A stretch of DNA of 64,000 bases from Verrucomicrobiota bacterium (GCA_021413925.1 JAIOPL010000003.1:36557-100556), one strand, 5' to 3'; shown: positions 43,444 through 53,323, counted from the first letter of the stretch. Made by a program: numbers and translations. The notes: generated by a model not told the origin, from the sequence alone.

Positions 43444-43818
43444 GATATCTTCTTCTCAGTTATTTTCGCTTTTCCCCATTCAGGTTTGCTTGCCCGGGCA
43501 TTACTTCGCATCCATTACGGCAAGTTTCATCAAACCTCGGCTACCTTTCCACCTTCGAACATTTAACTTTTTTTACTGATTTCCCCATCAGCTTTTCTTT
43601 ATCTCCCAACTGCCATCTTCCATCTTCTCAAACAGGCTTCCCCCTTATATTCTTTCTTAAAGCTCTCGACATTGACGCCACTTCCTCCCGGAAGCCGTGG
43701 CGCCCCGTTGGGGCTACGACTGAGTAGTAGTCTACCGCGCTCCTTCCCTGGAGCTTGGTTCGACCTCTCGACTCAGTTGATTTAGCCTTTAGCCTTCATC
43801 CTTTAGACTTTCCTCCGC
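43444..43818. other. Spacer with REP-like hairpin and repeat words
   Basis: No gene is credible here. GCCCC-GTT-GGGGC at 43702-43714 is a small GC-rich hairpin of REP type, CCATCTTCCATCTT at 43610 recalls the heptamer array at 54561, and a CTCTCGAC/TTTAGCC repeat copy occupies 43759-43811, up to the wzt start. Confidence 0.55.
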
Positions 43819-44550
43819 ATGCCTCCCGCCATCACTGTAAAAAACCTCTCCAAGACCTTCCGCCTGCCCGAGGAGCGCAGGGGAACGTTGCGTGAGCGTT
43901 TGATGAAGTTCGGTGTGAGAAACGAGCGGAAGGCTAAGGGGACCTTGGACGACATCAGCTTTGAGATCCAGCAGGGGGAGTTCTTTGGCATCATCGGGCG
44001 TAATGGCTCTGGGAAATCAACATTACTCAAGATCTTAGCCGGCATCTATAAGCCAGATAAAGGGAGTGAGTTCACCATCCATGGCCGTATCGCCCCCATG
44101 CTAGAGCTAGGAGTGGGATTCAATGCAGAACTGACCGGCCGAGAGAATGTCTACCTGAGCGCCACGATTCTTGGACTGAAAAAGAGCGAGATCGACGCGC
44201 GGTATGAGGAGATCGTTCGCTTTGCGGAGCTTGAGAACTTCATGGAACTACAGGTGAAGCATTATTCCAGCGGTATGTCTGTGAAACTAGGCTTCGCCAT
44301 TGCTACACAGGTTGATGCTCCGATTATGCTCCTTGATGAGGTGTTAGCCGTTGGTGATTTTGTCTTTCAGGAGAAATGCTTCGCTCTCTTTGAGCAGTAC
44401 AAGAAAGAGGGGAAAACTATCATCCTAGTCACCCACGATCCAGGAGCCATGGAACGCTTCGCCGACCGTGCCATCCTCATTCACGAATCAAAACTAGAGA
44501 TGATAGGAGATCCCCAAGAGGTACTCGAGAAGTACCACGCACTGGGGTGA
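43819..44550 (+). CDS. wzt: Polysaccharide ABC exporter, ATPase subunit (Wzt)
   Basis: The 243-residue ABC ATPase has Walker A GRNGSGKSTLLK, the polysaccharide-exporter Q-loop region ELGVGFNAELTGREN, signature YSSGMSVKLGFAIA, and Walker B PIMLLDEVLAVGD. It ends soon after the switch His (TILVTHDPG), so it lacks the C-terminal carbohydrate-binding domain found on some Wzt proteins and is of the KpsT/short-Wzt type. Export is therefore unlikely to depend on recognition of a capped non-reducing end. Confidence 0.94.
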   Translation: MPPAITVKNLSKTFRLPEERRGTLRERLMKFGVRNERKAKGTLDDISFEIQQGEFFGIIGRNGSGKSTLLKILAGIYKPDKGSEFTIHGRIAPMLELGVGFNAELTGRENVYLSATILGLKKSEIDARYEEIVRFAELENFMELQVKHYSSGMSVKLGFAIATQVDAPIMLLDEVLAVGDFVFQEKCFALFEQYKKEGKTIILVTHDPGAMERFADRAILIHESKLEMIGDPQEVLEKYHALG

Positions 44551-44677
44551 AACAAGAAAGTGTTTAGAATGAAGCGGTTAAGACTATAGTTTCTCTCTGA
44601 ACCTGAAGTTTACCATAACATTTTCATCTCTTTCTTCATAAAGTGTTAACGCCTAATAGCCTTCCCTCTTTTTATCA

Positions 44678-45433
44678 GTGAGTAAAACACTCCTCGTCAT
44701 CCCACATTATAATGATGCAGATAGGTTGGAGCCATTTCTGAAGAACCTGGTGGAAGTATTGCCCTCTCACTTCTCCATTCTTGTATCGGATGATGGGTCG
44801 GCTTCTGGCCAGAGAGAGAGATTGAACCAGGTTATTGGCAAATACACATCACCAGGCTCAGAGAGCGGCCCGATCGTTTTGCCCCCACATTTCGTGGAGA
44901 AAAATACAGGCAAGGGTGGCGCAGTTCGCAGGGGGTGGGACTACGGGGAGGCCCGTGAATTCTCTCTTTTGGCCTTTGCCGATGCAGACGGAGCTGTTTC
45001 CGTAACAGAGATCATGCGTGCCGAGCAGCATATCAGGAAAAATCACCAAGAAGTTGATGCCATCTTTGGGAGTCGCGTGAAAATGCTTGGCAGAACTGTG
45101 ACCCGATCACTGAAGCGGCATCTTTCCGGCCGCATTTTTGCAACATTGGTTTCATGGCTGGGGAATGTGCCCGCCTATGATACTCAGTGCGGTCTGAAAA
45201 TCCTCAAAACCGACACTTACAGAAAAATTCGACCTGGAATGCAGACTCTTGGATTCGCATTTGATGTGGAGCTCTGCCTGCTCCTTCAGGCGTCAGAGAG
45301 CAGAATGATAGAGTTTCCTATCGATTGGCATGATGTGCCGGGCAGCAAAGTGAGCCTCATTCGGGATTCGATCTTGATGGGAATTGAAGTTGTCCGGATT
45401 TCCCGTTGCGTGCAATCTATCCAGCCGAATTAA
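44678..45433 (+). CDS. Glycosyltransferase family 2
   Basis: The GTG-started 251-residue protein has VIPHYNDADRLEPFLKNL, VSDDGSASGQ, the DxD AFADADGAVS, and a DPM1-like GFAFDVELCLLL, but no membrane helices. It resembles soluble DPM1-type enzymes more than classical GT2. Downstream lies a GT-C-like membrane protein, six bases after its stop. Confidence 0.85.
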   Translation: MSKTLLVIPHYNDADRLEPFLKNLVEVLPSHFSILVSDDGSASGQRERLNQVIGKYTSPGSESGPIVLPPHFVEKNTGKGGAVRRGWDYGEAREFSLLAFADADGAVSVTEIMRAEQHIRKNHQEVDAIFGSRVKMLGRTVTRSLKRHLSGRIFATLVSWLGNVPAYDTQCGLKILKTDTYRKIRPGMQTLGFAFDVELCLLLQASESRMIEFPIDWHDVPGSKVSLIRDSILMGIEVVRISRCVQSIQPN

Positions 45434-45439
45434 AAACGC

Positions 45440-46942
45440 ATGGAACTCTGTGAGAAAAAGGCTATTGATCTTTCCAAGTTATGGATCCATGTAGCGCTGA
45501 TCCTTCTTGCCGGGATTGTCTTTTGCGGATGGGGGCTGAGCCGCACGAATTTCTTCCAGTTCGACGACTACATATGGCAGTGGAGAACGCTGAACACATC
45601 CTTCGGCGACCTCTTCAACGTCATCCCTAATGCTCCCTACAACGACCGCCCGGTCGGGGCTGTATTGATTAAGGGTCTGTTCTCCCTGTTCGGGATGAAC
45701 GAGGTCGCCCATCATGCCGTACTCCTGCTCATCCATCTGGTTAGCAGCCTGCTCCTGTACGCCGTCATGAGTCTCATTCTCCGGGACTACCTCGGGAATC
45801 CATCCCGTAAATGGATGGGTGTACTACCATGGATTTCAGCAGTTCTCTTTGCTGGATGGTCGACATCGACGCTCAGAGCTGTTTACTGGGATTCGGCGGT
45901 CTTTGACCTGCTGGCGGGATTTTTTGTCCTCGTCGCCTCCTATTTCTACTTCCTGGCTCAGGACGGGAAGGGAAGAATCTGGAAATCCTTGATCTGCCTT
46001 CTCGCCTATGGTCTGGCCCTGCGATCGAAGGAGATGTCAGTTCTGCTTCCCTGTATGCTGGCCTGCATAACGGTTTGGCAGATCACTTGGAGTAGGAAGG
46101 AACTTGGGCGTCCTTTCTCGTGGAATCCCGCTCTATTGGGAGGGCTCTTGGTGCTGATGGTGGCCTATGTGAGTCGGATCCTCTGGATCAAGTCGAGAAA
46201 TCACGATCTTGATGATCCGCTTAGCCCCTATTTCCTCTCCCATGACCCGCTGATTCTCCTGAGAAACCTGATCCGCTATCTGGCAATCTATTTCAATCCC
46301 TTCCAGGACGACTACATTGCATCAAACGGGGCTTGGTCGTGGCCGTTCTACGGATTCTGGGCGGTTCTATGTCTTGGCTTCCTCTGGCTCGCGGTCAGTG
46401 GCTACCTGAGGGATAGAAGCCCCCTGATTTTAATCCCACTTCTGTTCGTACTACTGATCGCACCGGTTCTACCCATGCAGAACATGCAGACCAGACTCTA
46501 CCTCTACATCCCATCGATGATCCTTAGCATTCTGACAGCCACAGGACTCTGCTGGGTTGTTGGAGGAAAGAGGAGCAGTTCTGAAAACTGGCGACCTGTG
46601 GCAATTGCAGGAGTTGCATTCCTCATGCTGACATTCATCAGTACGAATGGGATGAATCGCACTTATCGAGGTTTTTATCTTTCAGTAGGACGGGAGAATA
46701 AAAAGATCTATAACTTCTTGAGTAAGATGCCCAGACCACCCCACGGAGCCACAGTTTGTCTGGTAAATGTTCCAGAATGGCTTGCTCCCTACTGTTTATT
46801 TGGAGAGGGGTCGGGTGGGGGAGATGTTCTAAGAAGCTATTATAATGATTCAAGCCTTAAAGCAGATACAGAAACAATGAAAATAACACCAAGAGACGGA
46901 TGTGTAGTAATGGACTATAAATGTATAAGAAATGACAAATAA
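45440..46942 (+). CDS. Polytopic membrane protein, GT-C-like
   Basis: The 500-residue protein has about ten hydrophobic segments and, after the first, an acidic FQFDDYIWQW loop in the place of the GT-C catalytic Asp. The soluble C-terminus is short. Base composition is high-GC until about 46640 and then turns AT-rich, so the 3' end of the gene is the border of the AT-rich segment, possibly a recombination joint. Confidence 0.7.
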   Translation: MELCEKKAIDLSKLWIHVALILLAGIVFCGWGLSRTNFFQFDDYIWQWRTLNTSFGDLFNVIPNAPYNDRPVGAVLIKGLFSLFGMNEVAHHAVLLLIHLVSSLLLYAVMSLILRDYLGNPSRKWMGVLPWISAVLFAGWSTSTLRAVYWDSAVFDLLAGFFVLVASYFYFLAQDGKGRIWKSLICLLAYGLALRSKEMSVLLPCMLACITVWQITWSRKELGRPFSWNPALLGGLLVLMVAYVSRILWIKSRNHDLDDPLSPYFLSHDPLILLRNLIRYLAIYFNPFQDDYIASNGAWSWPFYGFWAVLCLGFLWLAVSGYLRDRSPLILIPLLFVLLIAPVLPMQNMQTRLYLYIPSMILSILTATGLCWVVGGKRSSSENWRPVAIAGVAFLMLTFISTNGMNRTYRGFYLSVGRENKKIYNFLSKMPRPPHGATVCLVNVPEWLAPYCLFGEGSGGGDVLRSYYNDSSLKADTETMKITPRDGCVVMDYKCIRNDK

Positions 46943-46966
46943 TATAAAAAAGACATTTTTAAATTA

Positions 46967-47596
46967 ATGATCACTAGGCTAAAATCTCAATACTACGAAA
47001 GAAAGTTTTCCAAACTTCCTATTGAAATCAGGAATTATGAACTAATCGAAGGATTTCTACAGCCAGAAGAAGCAGCAGCATTATATTACTTCTCTAAAAA
47101 AGTAAAAAATGGGGTGATTGTGGAAATTGGTTCATGGAAAGGAAAAAGCACTTTTTGCTTAGCTAGAGGCTTAAAAAATGGGAAAGTATTTGCAATTGAT
47201 CCATTTAATGCAGCCGGCGAAACAGAGAGTGCTGAAAAATATGAAAAAGAAAAAGGTGAAAAAGAATTGATTTTGCAATTTAAAGAAGGGATGGCAAATT
47301 TAGGAGTGATTGATAAGATTGAAATATTACATGGCTATTCAAAAGATTTCGTAAATAATTTCAAAAAAATAAATCTTTTATTTATTGATGGAGATCATTC
47401 TATAGAAGGATGCCGCTTAGATTTTGAATATTTTGATAAGTTTATAGTTAAAGGGGGTTATATATTATTCCATGATTACTATGCCAATCGAGTAGAACTC
47501 GGGCCTACTTGGGTAATAAAAAATATAATTAATAAAAAGAAAGAATATAAGTTTTTACATTTATCGAAATCACTATGGATTGGCATTAAAGTATAA
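46967..47596 (+). CDS. Class I SAM methyltransferase (Methyltransf_24-like)
   Basis: The 209-residue protein has VIVEIGSWKGKSTFCLARGL as the SAM-binding motif I, KVFAIDPFNAAG, and the LLFIDGDHSIEGC motif of Methyltransf_24, followed by GGYILFHDYY. Its codons are strongly AT-biased (Lys AAA, Ile ATA), unlike its neighbours outside this segment. The likely substrate is a sugar of the polysaccharide. Confidence 0.85.
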   Translation: MITRLKSQYYERKFSKLPIEIRNYELIEGFLQPEEAAALYYFSKKVKNGVIVEIGSWKGKSTFCLARGLKNGKVFAIDPFNAAGETESAEKYEKEKGEKELILQFKEGMANLGVIDKIEILHGYSKDFVNNFKKINLLFIDGDHSIEGCRLDFEYFDKFIVKGGYILFHDYYANRVELGPTWVIKNIINKKKEYKFLHLSKSLWIGIKV

Positions 47597-47608
47597 TTAA
47601 AACAATAT

Positions 47609-48424
47609 ATGATATACAAAACACTTGAGATCTGCCCATTATGCAATAGTTCTGCTTCTAAAATAATTGCAAATGCAAGTGATAAAAAAATTATAATGTG
47701 TAAAATATGTGATAACGCATGGACTCACCCACTGCCGGATATTTACGATTATAAAAACAACGATTTTCATTCTGACGCGACTGAATCCCAAGTCAGTCAA
47801 ATAATGGATATAGAGAATCTACCTAGCCAATGGAAAAAAAGTATTTACCAGCAAGTACGACATCTAAAAAGGTCCATACATAAGGATGCGAAAATACTTG
47901 AAATAGGATGCGGGGAAGGCCTTCTTTTAAACGAGTTATTTAAAGCGGGATATAATGTTACAGGAATCGAACCAAGCACGACTGCTAGCGAGAGGGCAAG
48001 AACAAAAGGCCTTAATGTAATCACGGGAGAGTTTCCAAACACAAATCTTGATAAAAAATACGATGTTATAATACTTTCTCATGTACTGGAGCATCTTCAG
48101 GATCCCGGTTTAATTATCCAAGAAATTAAAAAAGTGGGAGCAGGAGGCATGTTGTTTTTAGTGCAGGCCAACTATAAAGGAATCATTCCAACTATAGAAA
48201 AAGATCGGTGGTATGCATGGATGCCTAATCAGCACTTTTGGCATTTTACGCCGACTGGGTTGGGAAACTTTGTTAAATTTTATGGACTAAAATTATTAGA
48301 TGTCGAAAATTCAACATTAGTGCACCCCAAAAAATGGTGGTGGGTGCAGATTCTTGGGAAATTCTACGGAGGATTTCTTGATCAATTTCATATTTTATTT
48401 ATTATCCCAGATGCAAAAAAATAA
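47609..48424 (+). CDS. Class I SAM methyltransferase with N-terminal zinc site
   Basis: The 271-residue protein has CPLCNSSAS ... CKICDNAWTHPLP as a zinc finger and a SAM fold with LEIGCGEGLLLNELF, GIEPSTTASERA and VIILSHVLEHLQDPGL. It is a shorter relative, in layout, of the protein at 26132. Its composition is AT-rich. The end overlaps the next gene by 14 bases. Confidence 0.85.
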   Translation: MIYKTLEICPLCNSSASKIIANASDKKIIMCKICDNAWTHPLPDIYDYKNNDFHSDATESQVSQIMDIENLPSQWKKSIYQQVRHLKRSIHKDAKILEIGCGEGLLLNELFKAGYNVTGIEPSTTASERARTKGLNVITGEFPNTNLDKKYDVIILSHVLEHLQDPGLIIQEIKKVGAGGMLFLVQANYKGIIPTIEKDRWYAWMPNQHFWHFTPTGLGNFVKFYGLKLLDVENSTLVHPKKWWWVQILGKFYGGFLDQFHILFIIPDAKK

Positions 48425-49211
48425 AGCTGCTGTATTGATATCAGCGGTCGTTGTTACTTTTAATGAGGAGCGCCATCTAAGCGAATGCCTCCATAATATA
48501 AAATTCTGCGACGAAATTATAGTAGTTGATTTGGGTTCCACAGACCGATCTTTAGAAATTGCACGCTTAAGTGGTGCGAATATTATTTCCCATGAATGGG
48601 TGCCTGAAATCTCCTATATCAGGAAATATTTAATAGGCCTTACTAAAAATGAATGGGTGCTTTTAATCGACCCAGATGAAATATTTAATGAAAATATTGT
48701 TCAATGTATTATGGAAAATAAGGCGAAAATTGATTCTTCATCAATTATTTGCATTCCTACACAATTCTATTTTCTTGGAGAAAAACTCACTACTACAACC
48801 TGGGGGCAGCAAGAATTAAGAAAACAATTCTTATTTAATAAGAACCGATCTATTCAAGGAGATGACGTGCATCAGAACGCTGATTCGAATCAAGGATATC
48901 AAATATGGGATATGGTTCTTCCCGAAATGTATAAAATAAAACATTTCTGGATTGACACAATACGTCAACTTTTTGAAAAACATGATAGGTACATTAAACT
49001 AGAAGGGAAGGCCAGGTATAATAAAGGCATTAGATTTAGTTATATCCTGCTTTTTGTGCATACTTCAAGGGATTTATCATACAATCTCTTCGCATTAAGA
49101 GGGTTGACTGGTGGGTGGAGGGGTGTATTTTTGAGTTTCTTCCATGCATGGTATGAAATGTGTAGCCTTTTATCGCTTAAAAAATACGAGCGATCTTTAG
49201 TTCAAAAATGA
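48411..49211 (+). CDS. Glycosyltransferase family 2 (WaaE/KdtX-like)
   Basis: The 266-residue protein has SAVVVTFNEERHLSECL, IIVVDLGSTDRSLEIA and LIDPDEIFNE, the D-x-D-E motif of the WaaE/KdtX-type beta-glycosyltransferases, which add glucose to LPS core. ATG 48411 fits the family start. It ends in an ATGA overlap with the acetyltransferase gene. AT-rich codon use continues. Confidence 0.85.
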   Translation: MQKNKAAVLISAVVVTFNEERHLSECLHNIKFCDEIIVVDLGSTDRSLEIARLSGANIISHEWVPEISYIRKYLIGLTKNEWVLLIDPDEIFNENIVQCIMENKAKIDSSSIICIPTQFYFLGEKLTTTTWGQQELRKQFLFNKNRSIQGDDVHQNADSNQGYQIWDMVLPEMYKIKHFWIDTIRQLFEKHDRYIKLEGKARYNKGIRFSYILLFVHTSRDLSYNLFALRGLTGGWRGVFLSFFHAWYEMCSLLSLKKYERSLVQK

Positions 49212-49735
49212 AAATAACTGAATCATTCAGTTTTTATTGTATCAATCTCTCGGGAAAAATTCCGAGTCAGAGGATTCGCCATTTTATTTACCGCTTTTTT
49301 TACGGAATCAGATTGGGACTTAATTCAGTCATATATAATAGTTGTGAGATCAGGGATGCGCACAGGATATCCATTGGAAATCATAGCTGCATTGGAGATC
49401 AATGTATCTTGGATGGGCGCGGAGGACTAACCATTGGGAATTCGGTGAACTTCTCTACTGGTGTCTGGGTTTGGACTATGCAGCATCAAGTCAATGATCC
49501 GGACTTCGCCTGTGAATCTGCAGAGGTGGTTATCGAGGACTATGCCTGGGTTAGTTGCCGTTCGGTGATTCTCCCTGGTGTCCGCATCGGTAAAGGTGCA
49601 GTGGTGGCGGCGGGTGCTGTTGTCACGAAGAGCGTGGAGCCCTATTCGATCGTTGCTGGAGTTCCAGCCAAGAAAATCGGTGAACGTTCCCAAGATCTGA
49701 GATATGAACTCAAATCCTACATTCATTTCTGGTAG
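49208..49735 (+). CDS. Left-handed beta-helix acetyltransferase (WcaF/LacA-like)
   Basis: The 175-residue protein has hexapeptide repeats (ISIGNHSCIGDQCILDG, VVIEDYAWVSCRSVILPGVR, IGKGAVVAAGAVVTKSVEPY) and the catalytic His in TMQHQVNDPDF. The closing IVAGVPAKKIGER is standard. It acetylates a sugar. Composition returns to higher GC through this gene. Confidence 0.92.
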   Translation: MKITESFSFYCINLSGKIPSQRIRHFIYRFFYGIRLGLNSVIYNSCEIRDAHRISIGNHSCIGDQCILDGRGGLTIGNSVNFSTGVWVWTMQHQVNDPDFACESAEVVIEDYAWVSCRSVILPGVRIGKGAVVAAGAVVTKSVEPYSIVAGVPAKKIGERSQDLRYELKSYIHFW

Positions 49736-49756
49736 AAACTGAGATTTTGCTGATAA

Positions 49757-50815
49757 GTGAGAAAAGACGCCCATCAGATTTCGATTTGCATACCGGTTCT
49801 GAATGCGAGGCAATATCTCTCGGAGCGCTGGCATTCGATTTGCAACCAGACCTTTCAGGAATGGGAATTGATCGTCTGCGATAGCGGCTCCGATGATGGC
49901 TCCTGTGAGTTTATTCAAAGTATAGCTGCTACAGATCATCGGGTATCCCTCCATCGTGTTCTCAGACAAGGGATCTATGCCGGAATCAATGAGTGCATCC
50001 GTCGTGCATCAGGTGAATTCATCTATATTGCTACTGCCGATGACACGATGGAGCCAGAGTGCCTGGAGCGTTTGCTTGCAACGCTCCAGAATCATCCTGA
50101 GTGCGGTATCGCGCAATGTGCGCTGACAATTATTGATGGAAGTGGCATTTCATTGCCAGAGGGGAAGCAGTGGGAACGGTATACCCTCGGCATGTATAAT
50201 CCTCAGCTGGTCTCCAGACGGAACAAGCGCATGGCCCCTCATGATGGTCTTCTGCATCCGGGGCTTCTGACCATCTACACGTCCCTGACCCAGTTACTCA
50301 TAAGAAAGTCGGTCTTTGGTAGATGCGGTCTATTCGACGGCCGATGGGGTGCGATCAGCGACTTCGAGTGGGGGATGCGGGTAGGGTTGCTGGAAAACTG
50401 TGTCTATATTCCCGAAAAGCTCGCCACATGGCGCCATCATGCCAGTCAGGCCACGGATCATGCTGATACCTACGTGCGCCGGGAGAAGATGCTTCAGATG
50501 GTGGATGCCGCTTTCGAGAAGTCCGTCACGATTTCCGGAGGTGGCGTTCGTTCCTCATGGTCTCAATACGCTGGGCATCTACTTGAGCGAGATCTGATCC
50601 AGATGAGGATTCAGGAATGGAGGTCAGGGCAATGTACGCTCGGCATGTTGCTCCAGGAGATTCTGCTCCGACCGACTGCCTTTCTAGGGCATTTCAAGGA
50701 TGTATTCCTGAACAAGCACTGGGGGCAATGGCATCATGGGAACAGGTATCGGATGATCAGCCGTCTTCTCAAAAAGTGTATGTCTCCGGAACCAGTGTTT
50801 CTGGATTCGAAGTAA
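49757..50815 (+). CDS. Glycosyltransferase family 2
   Basis: The GTG-started 352-residue protein has ISICIPVLNARQYLSERW, VCDSGSDDGSCEFIQS and IATADDTMEPECL, which is the GT-A nucleotide-sugar site, plus the acceptor-side SDFEWGMRVG. It is soluble and likely adds one sugar of the repeat unit. A preceding spacer of 21 bases lacks a ribosome site. Confidence 0.88.
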   Translation: MRKDAHQISICIPVLNARQYLSERWHSICNQTFQEWELIVCDSGSDDGSCEFIQSIAATDHRVSLHRVLRQGIYAGINECIRRASGEFIYIATADDTMEPECLERLLATLQNHPECGIAQCALTIIDGSGISLPEGKQWERYTLGMYNPQLVSRRNKRMAPHDGLLHPGLLTIYTSLTQLLIRKSVFGRCGLFDGRWGAISDFEWGMRVGLLENCVYIPEKLATWRHHASQATDHADTYVRREKMLQMVDAAFEKSVTISGGGVRSSWSQYAGHLLERDLIQMRIQEWRSGQCTLGMLLQEILLRPTAFLGHFKDVFLNKHWGQWHHGNRYRMISRLLKKCMSPEPVFLDSK

Positions 50816-50831
50816 TTATTTTCTCCTGTCT

Positions 50832-52055
50832 GTGTTTGCAAAAATAGCCAGAGTTACAAAGGGATGCCTGTGGAAGCTGAGTTGCTTGAACACTCATTTT
50901 CGTGGAAGGAGAGAGCTGCCTAAGGGGAATGCCGTAAATCCGCTCATGCTCTTCATCGACCAGAGGGCTGCTAGAGGAGATGAGGATGCCGGTTCACGGC
51001 AGATGCTGAGTTATCTAAAGCTTTTCGCGGGGAGGGGATATCAAATCGTTTTCTGGTCCTATGATGGATGTGATGACCCTCAGTCTGTCCAAGTGTTGAA
51101 TTCATTGGGTATCAAGGTTCTGCATAAGGCGCCCTACATCTTCAGCTTTGAGGATTGGATCAAGGCGTTCGGTAACGATCTTAAAGTTGTCTTCCTCAGT
51201 AGGCCGCACGTGGCGGTCCAATTTCTGAATGCTATCAAAAAAAATTCTAGTGCCTCGATTGTCTATTACGGCCATGACCTCCATGTGGAGCGGATGAATC
51301 TCCAGAACATCCTCGTTCCGGGATCATTCACCGAAGAGACGGTTGAAGCAGTCAAGAACATGGAGGAGGAGTGTTGGGATAAAAGCGATGTGATCCTCTA
51401 CCCGTCCATTGATGAGGTGAACTTACTGCGTGAAAAGTATCCTCATCGAAGGATCAATATCCTGCCCATCGAATGCCGGGCAGACACAGAAATTAATGAA
51501 GCGGTGACTCCAAATGATTTTGGAGAGCGCGATGGAATGCTCTTTGTGGGAGGGTTCTCACATCTTCCCAATCAAGATGCCGTGCTCTGGTTTCTGAAGG
51601 AGGTCTATCCTCTCATGGCTAAGAAGCTTCCCGATCTTCATGTCTCAATTGCCGGAAATGCTCCCACCGACGAGATCAAGGCGCGGGCAAGTAAGCAGGT
51701 TGTCGTGACTGGGAGGGTCAGCGAAGAGGAGCTGCGCTCGCTTTATAACAAGGTGAAAGTTGTCGTGGCTCCTCTGCGTATTGGGGCGGGTGTGAAAGGA
51801 AAGGTCGTAGAGTCCCTCCGCATGGGAGTGCCTGTGGTGACAACCTCAATCGGTGTCCAGGGTTTGCCTGGATATGAGGATGCGATTGCAGTGGCCGATG
51901 ATCCCGCAGATTTTGCAAAGGCTGTACAGGATCTCCTGCAGGATGAAGCTCTCTGGCAACGCCGTCGTGAAGCGGGGCTGAAGTATTACCGGGAGAACTT
52001 CTCTGAATCAGTGGTTGCCCCGAAGGTGCTGGACCTGCTGAACGGCGATCGTTAA
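50832..52055 (+). CDS. Glycosyltransferase family 4 (group 1)
   Basis: The GTG-started 407-residue protein has a GT-B layout: MLFIDQRAARGDEDAGSRQM at the acceptor side, IVYYGHDLHVERM, then donor side MLFVGGFSHLPNQDAVLWFL and VVVAPLRIGAGVKGKVVESL, where the second acidic residue of the E-x7-E motif is replaced. It follows a GT2 and precedes an RgpF-like gene. Confidence 0.88.
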   Translation: MFAKIARVTKGCLWKLSCLNTHFRGRRELPKGNAVNPLMLFIDQRAARGDEDAGSRQMLSYLKLFAGRGYQIVFWSYDGCDDPQSVQVLNSLGIKVLHKAPYIFSFEDWIKAFGNDLKVVFLSRPHVAVQFLNAIKKNSSASIVYYGHDLHVERMNLQNILVPGSFTEETVEAVKNMEEECWDKSDVILYPSIDEVNLLREKYPHRRINILPIECRADTEINEAVTPNDFGERDGMLFVGGFSHLPNQDAVLWFLKEVYPLMAKKLPDLHVSIAGNAPTDEIKARASKQVVVTGRVSEEELRSLYNKVKVVVAPLRIGAGVKGKVVESLRMGVPVVTTSIGVQGLPGYEDAIAVADDPADFAKAVQDLLQDEALWQRRREAGLKYYRENFSESVVAPKVLDLLNGDR

Positions 52056-52068
52056 CTCCTCCTGTATA

Positions 52069-53310
52069 GTGACTAGCTCGGAACCCATCGATGATAATTC
52101 AAAGAAGTTCGATCAATTCGGCTTTTTAAGACGCTTTCCGAGGATCCACGAATTGCTCTCTAGGAGAGGCAAGCGTGACTCGTCTCCATTGGATGAGGAT
52201 GGGCTAATGCTGGCAAAGGTGCTGCATCCCGACTATGTGGGTAGGCTCTGGCTGGAAAATCGTCATGACTGGGCCAGACGCTATATGGAGGCATGGCGCG
52301 CGGGACTTGAATTGCGAAAGCCCTTTCCAGGATTTCATCCAGGGATCTACCGTGATCACCACCCGGAGGTACGGGGTGATCCCACCATTGATTTCCTGAA
52401 GGCAGGGAGGCCAGAAGGCCCGTGGCTAACAGAAGTGATGAGGGAGGGTGGAGCAGAATGGTTAAAGGTTAAAAGTGATTGTGATAGGGAATACATAGCC
52501 GTGGGAACGGCTTGGATAGATCCCGCGACAGCGGGACCCCAGCGGGGCGAGCTGAGCGGGCGCGAACGAGTCAAAGGGAATAAGGAGCCAATCCAAGCGG
52601 CCCTGCATCTTCATCTGCATTATCCCGAGCAGGCAGATGTTCTAATTCGAGCCTTAGGGACGGCACGTCAGAAGCCCGACTTATTCATCAGTCTGACGAG
52701 TAAAGAGGGGAAGGTGTCAGTGAAAGGGCTGCTCGAGAAATACAGAGTGAAGTGTCGTGAGATTGCTGTTTTTCCGAATAGGGGCCGGGATCTGGGGCCA
52801 TTCCTCACCGGCTTCCGCGAGTCGCTTCTGAATTATGAGATCGTGGGGCACTTTCATACGAAGGGATCCAAGCATGCGCCCCCGGATTTTGTGAAACGAT
52901 GGAATGCTTTCCTCTCTGGAAATCTGATTGGCCTGTGCGGACAAATGATGGATACGATTTTGGATAGAATGGCCGCCGATTCAGGCATCGGGATTGTCTA
53001 TCCTGACGACCCGATGATCTGGGGATGGTTTGAGAACTACACCATAGGAAAGACCCTTCTCGAAAAGCTGGGTCTAGCTATTCCGAATGAAAACACCTTC
53101 TTCAATTATCCAGCGGGATCGATGTTCTGGGCTAGAACCGCAGCTCTGAAGCCTTTGTTCGATCTCGGGCTTCGCTGGGAAGACTACCCAGAGGAGCCAA
53201 TATCACAGGACGGCAGCATCCTGCATGCGATTGAGAGGCTTTTTGGGATCATTCCTGAGCAGATCGGCTACCGAACCTTGCTGACCCATGTTTCTGGCCT
53301 TATACGCTAA
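52069..53310 (+). CDS. RgpF-like rhamnan synthesis protein
   Basis: The 413-residue protein matches RgpF (PF05045) in its C-terminal half: AALHLHLHYPEQADVLIRAL, AVFPNRGRDLGPFLTGFRE, VGHFHTKGSKHA, FNYPAGSMFWAR and FGIIPEQIGYRTLL. RgpF proteins act in rhamnose-rich polymer assembly. Residues 138-175 (near DPATAGPQRGELSGRERV) do not look like the family and are encoded by GC-rich palindromic DNA (CCCGC-GACA-GCGGG), so an in-frame repeat insertion is likely. The start is a GTG. Confidence 0.83.
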   Translation: MTSSEPIDDNSKKFDQFGFLRRFPRIHELLSRRGKRDSSPLDEDGLMLAKVLHPDYVGRLWLENRHDWARRYMEAWRAGLELRKPFPGFHPGIYRDHHPEVRGDPTIDFLKAGRPEGPWLTEVMREGGAEWLKVKSDCDREYIAVGTAWIDPATAGPQRGELSGRERVKGNKEPIQAALHLHLHYPEQADVLIRALGTARQKPDLFISLTSKEGKVSVKGLLEKYRVKCREIAVFPNRGRDLGPFLTGFRESLLNYEIVGHFHTKGSKHAPPDFVKRWNAFLSGNLIGLCGQMMDTILDRMAADSGIGIVYPDDPMIWGWFENYTIGKTLLEKLGLAIPNENTFFNYPAGSMFWARTAALKPLFDLGLRWEDYPEEPISQDGSILHAIERLFGIIPEQIGYRTLLTHVSGLIR

Positions 53311-53323
53311 ACCCCTATTTTCC

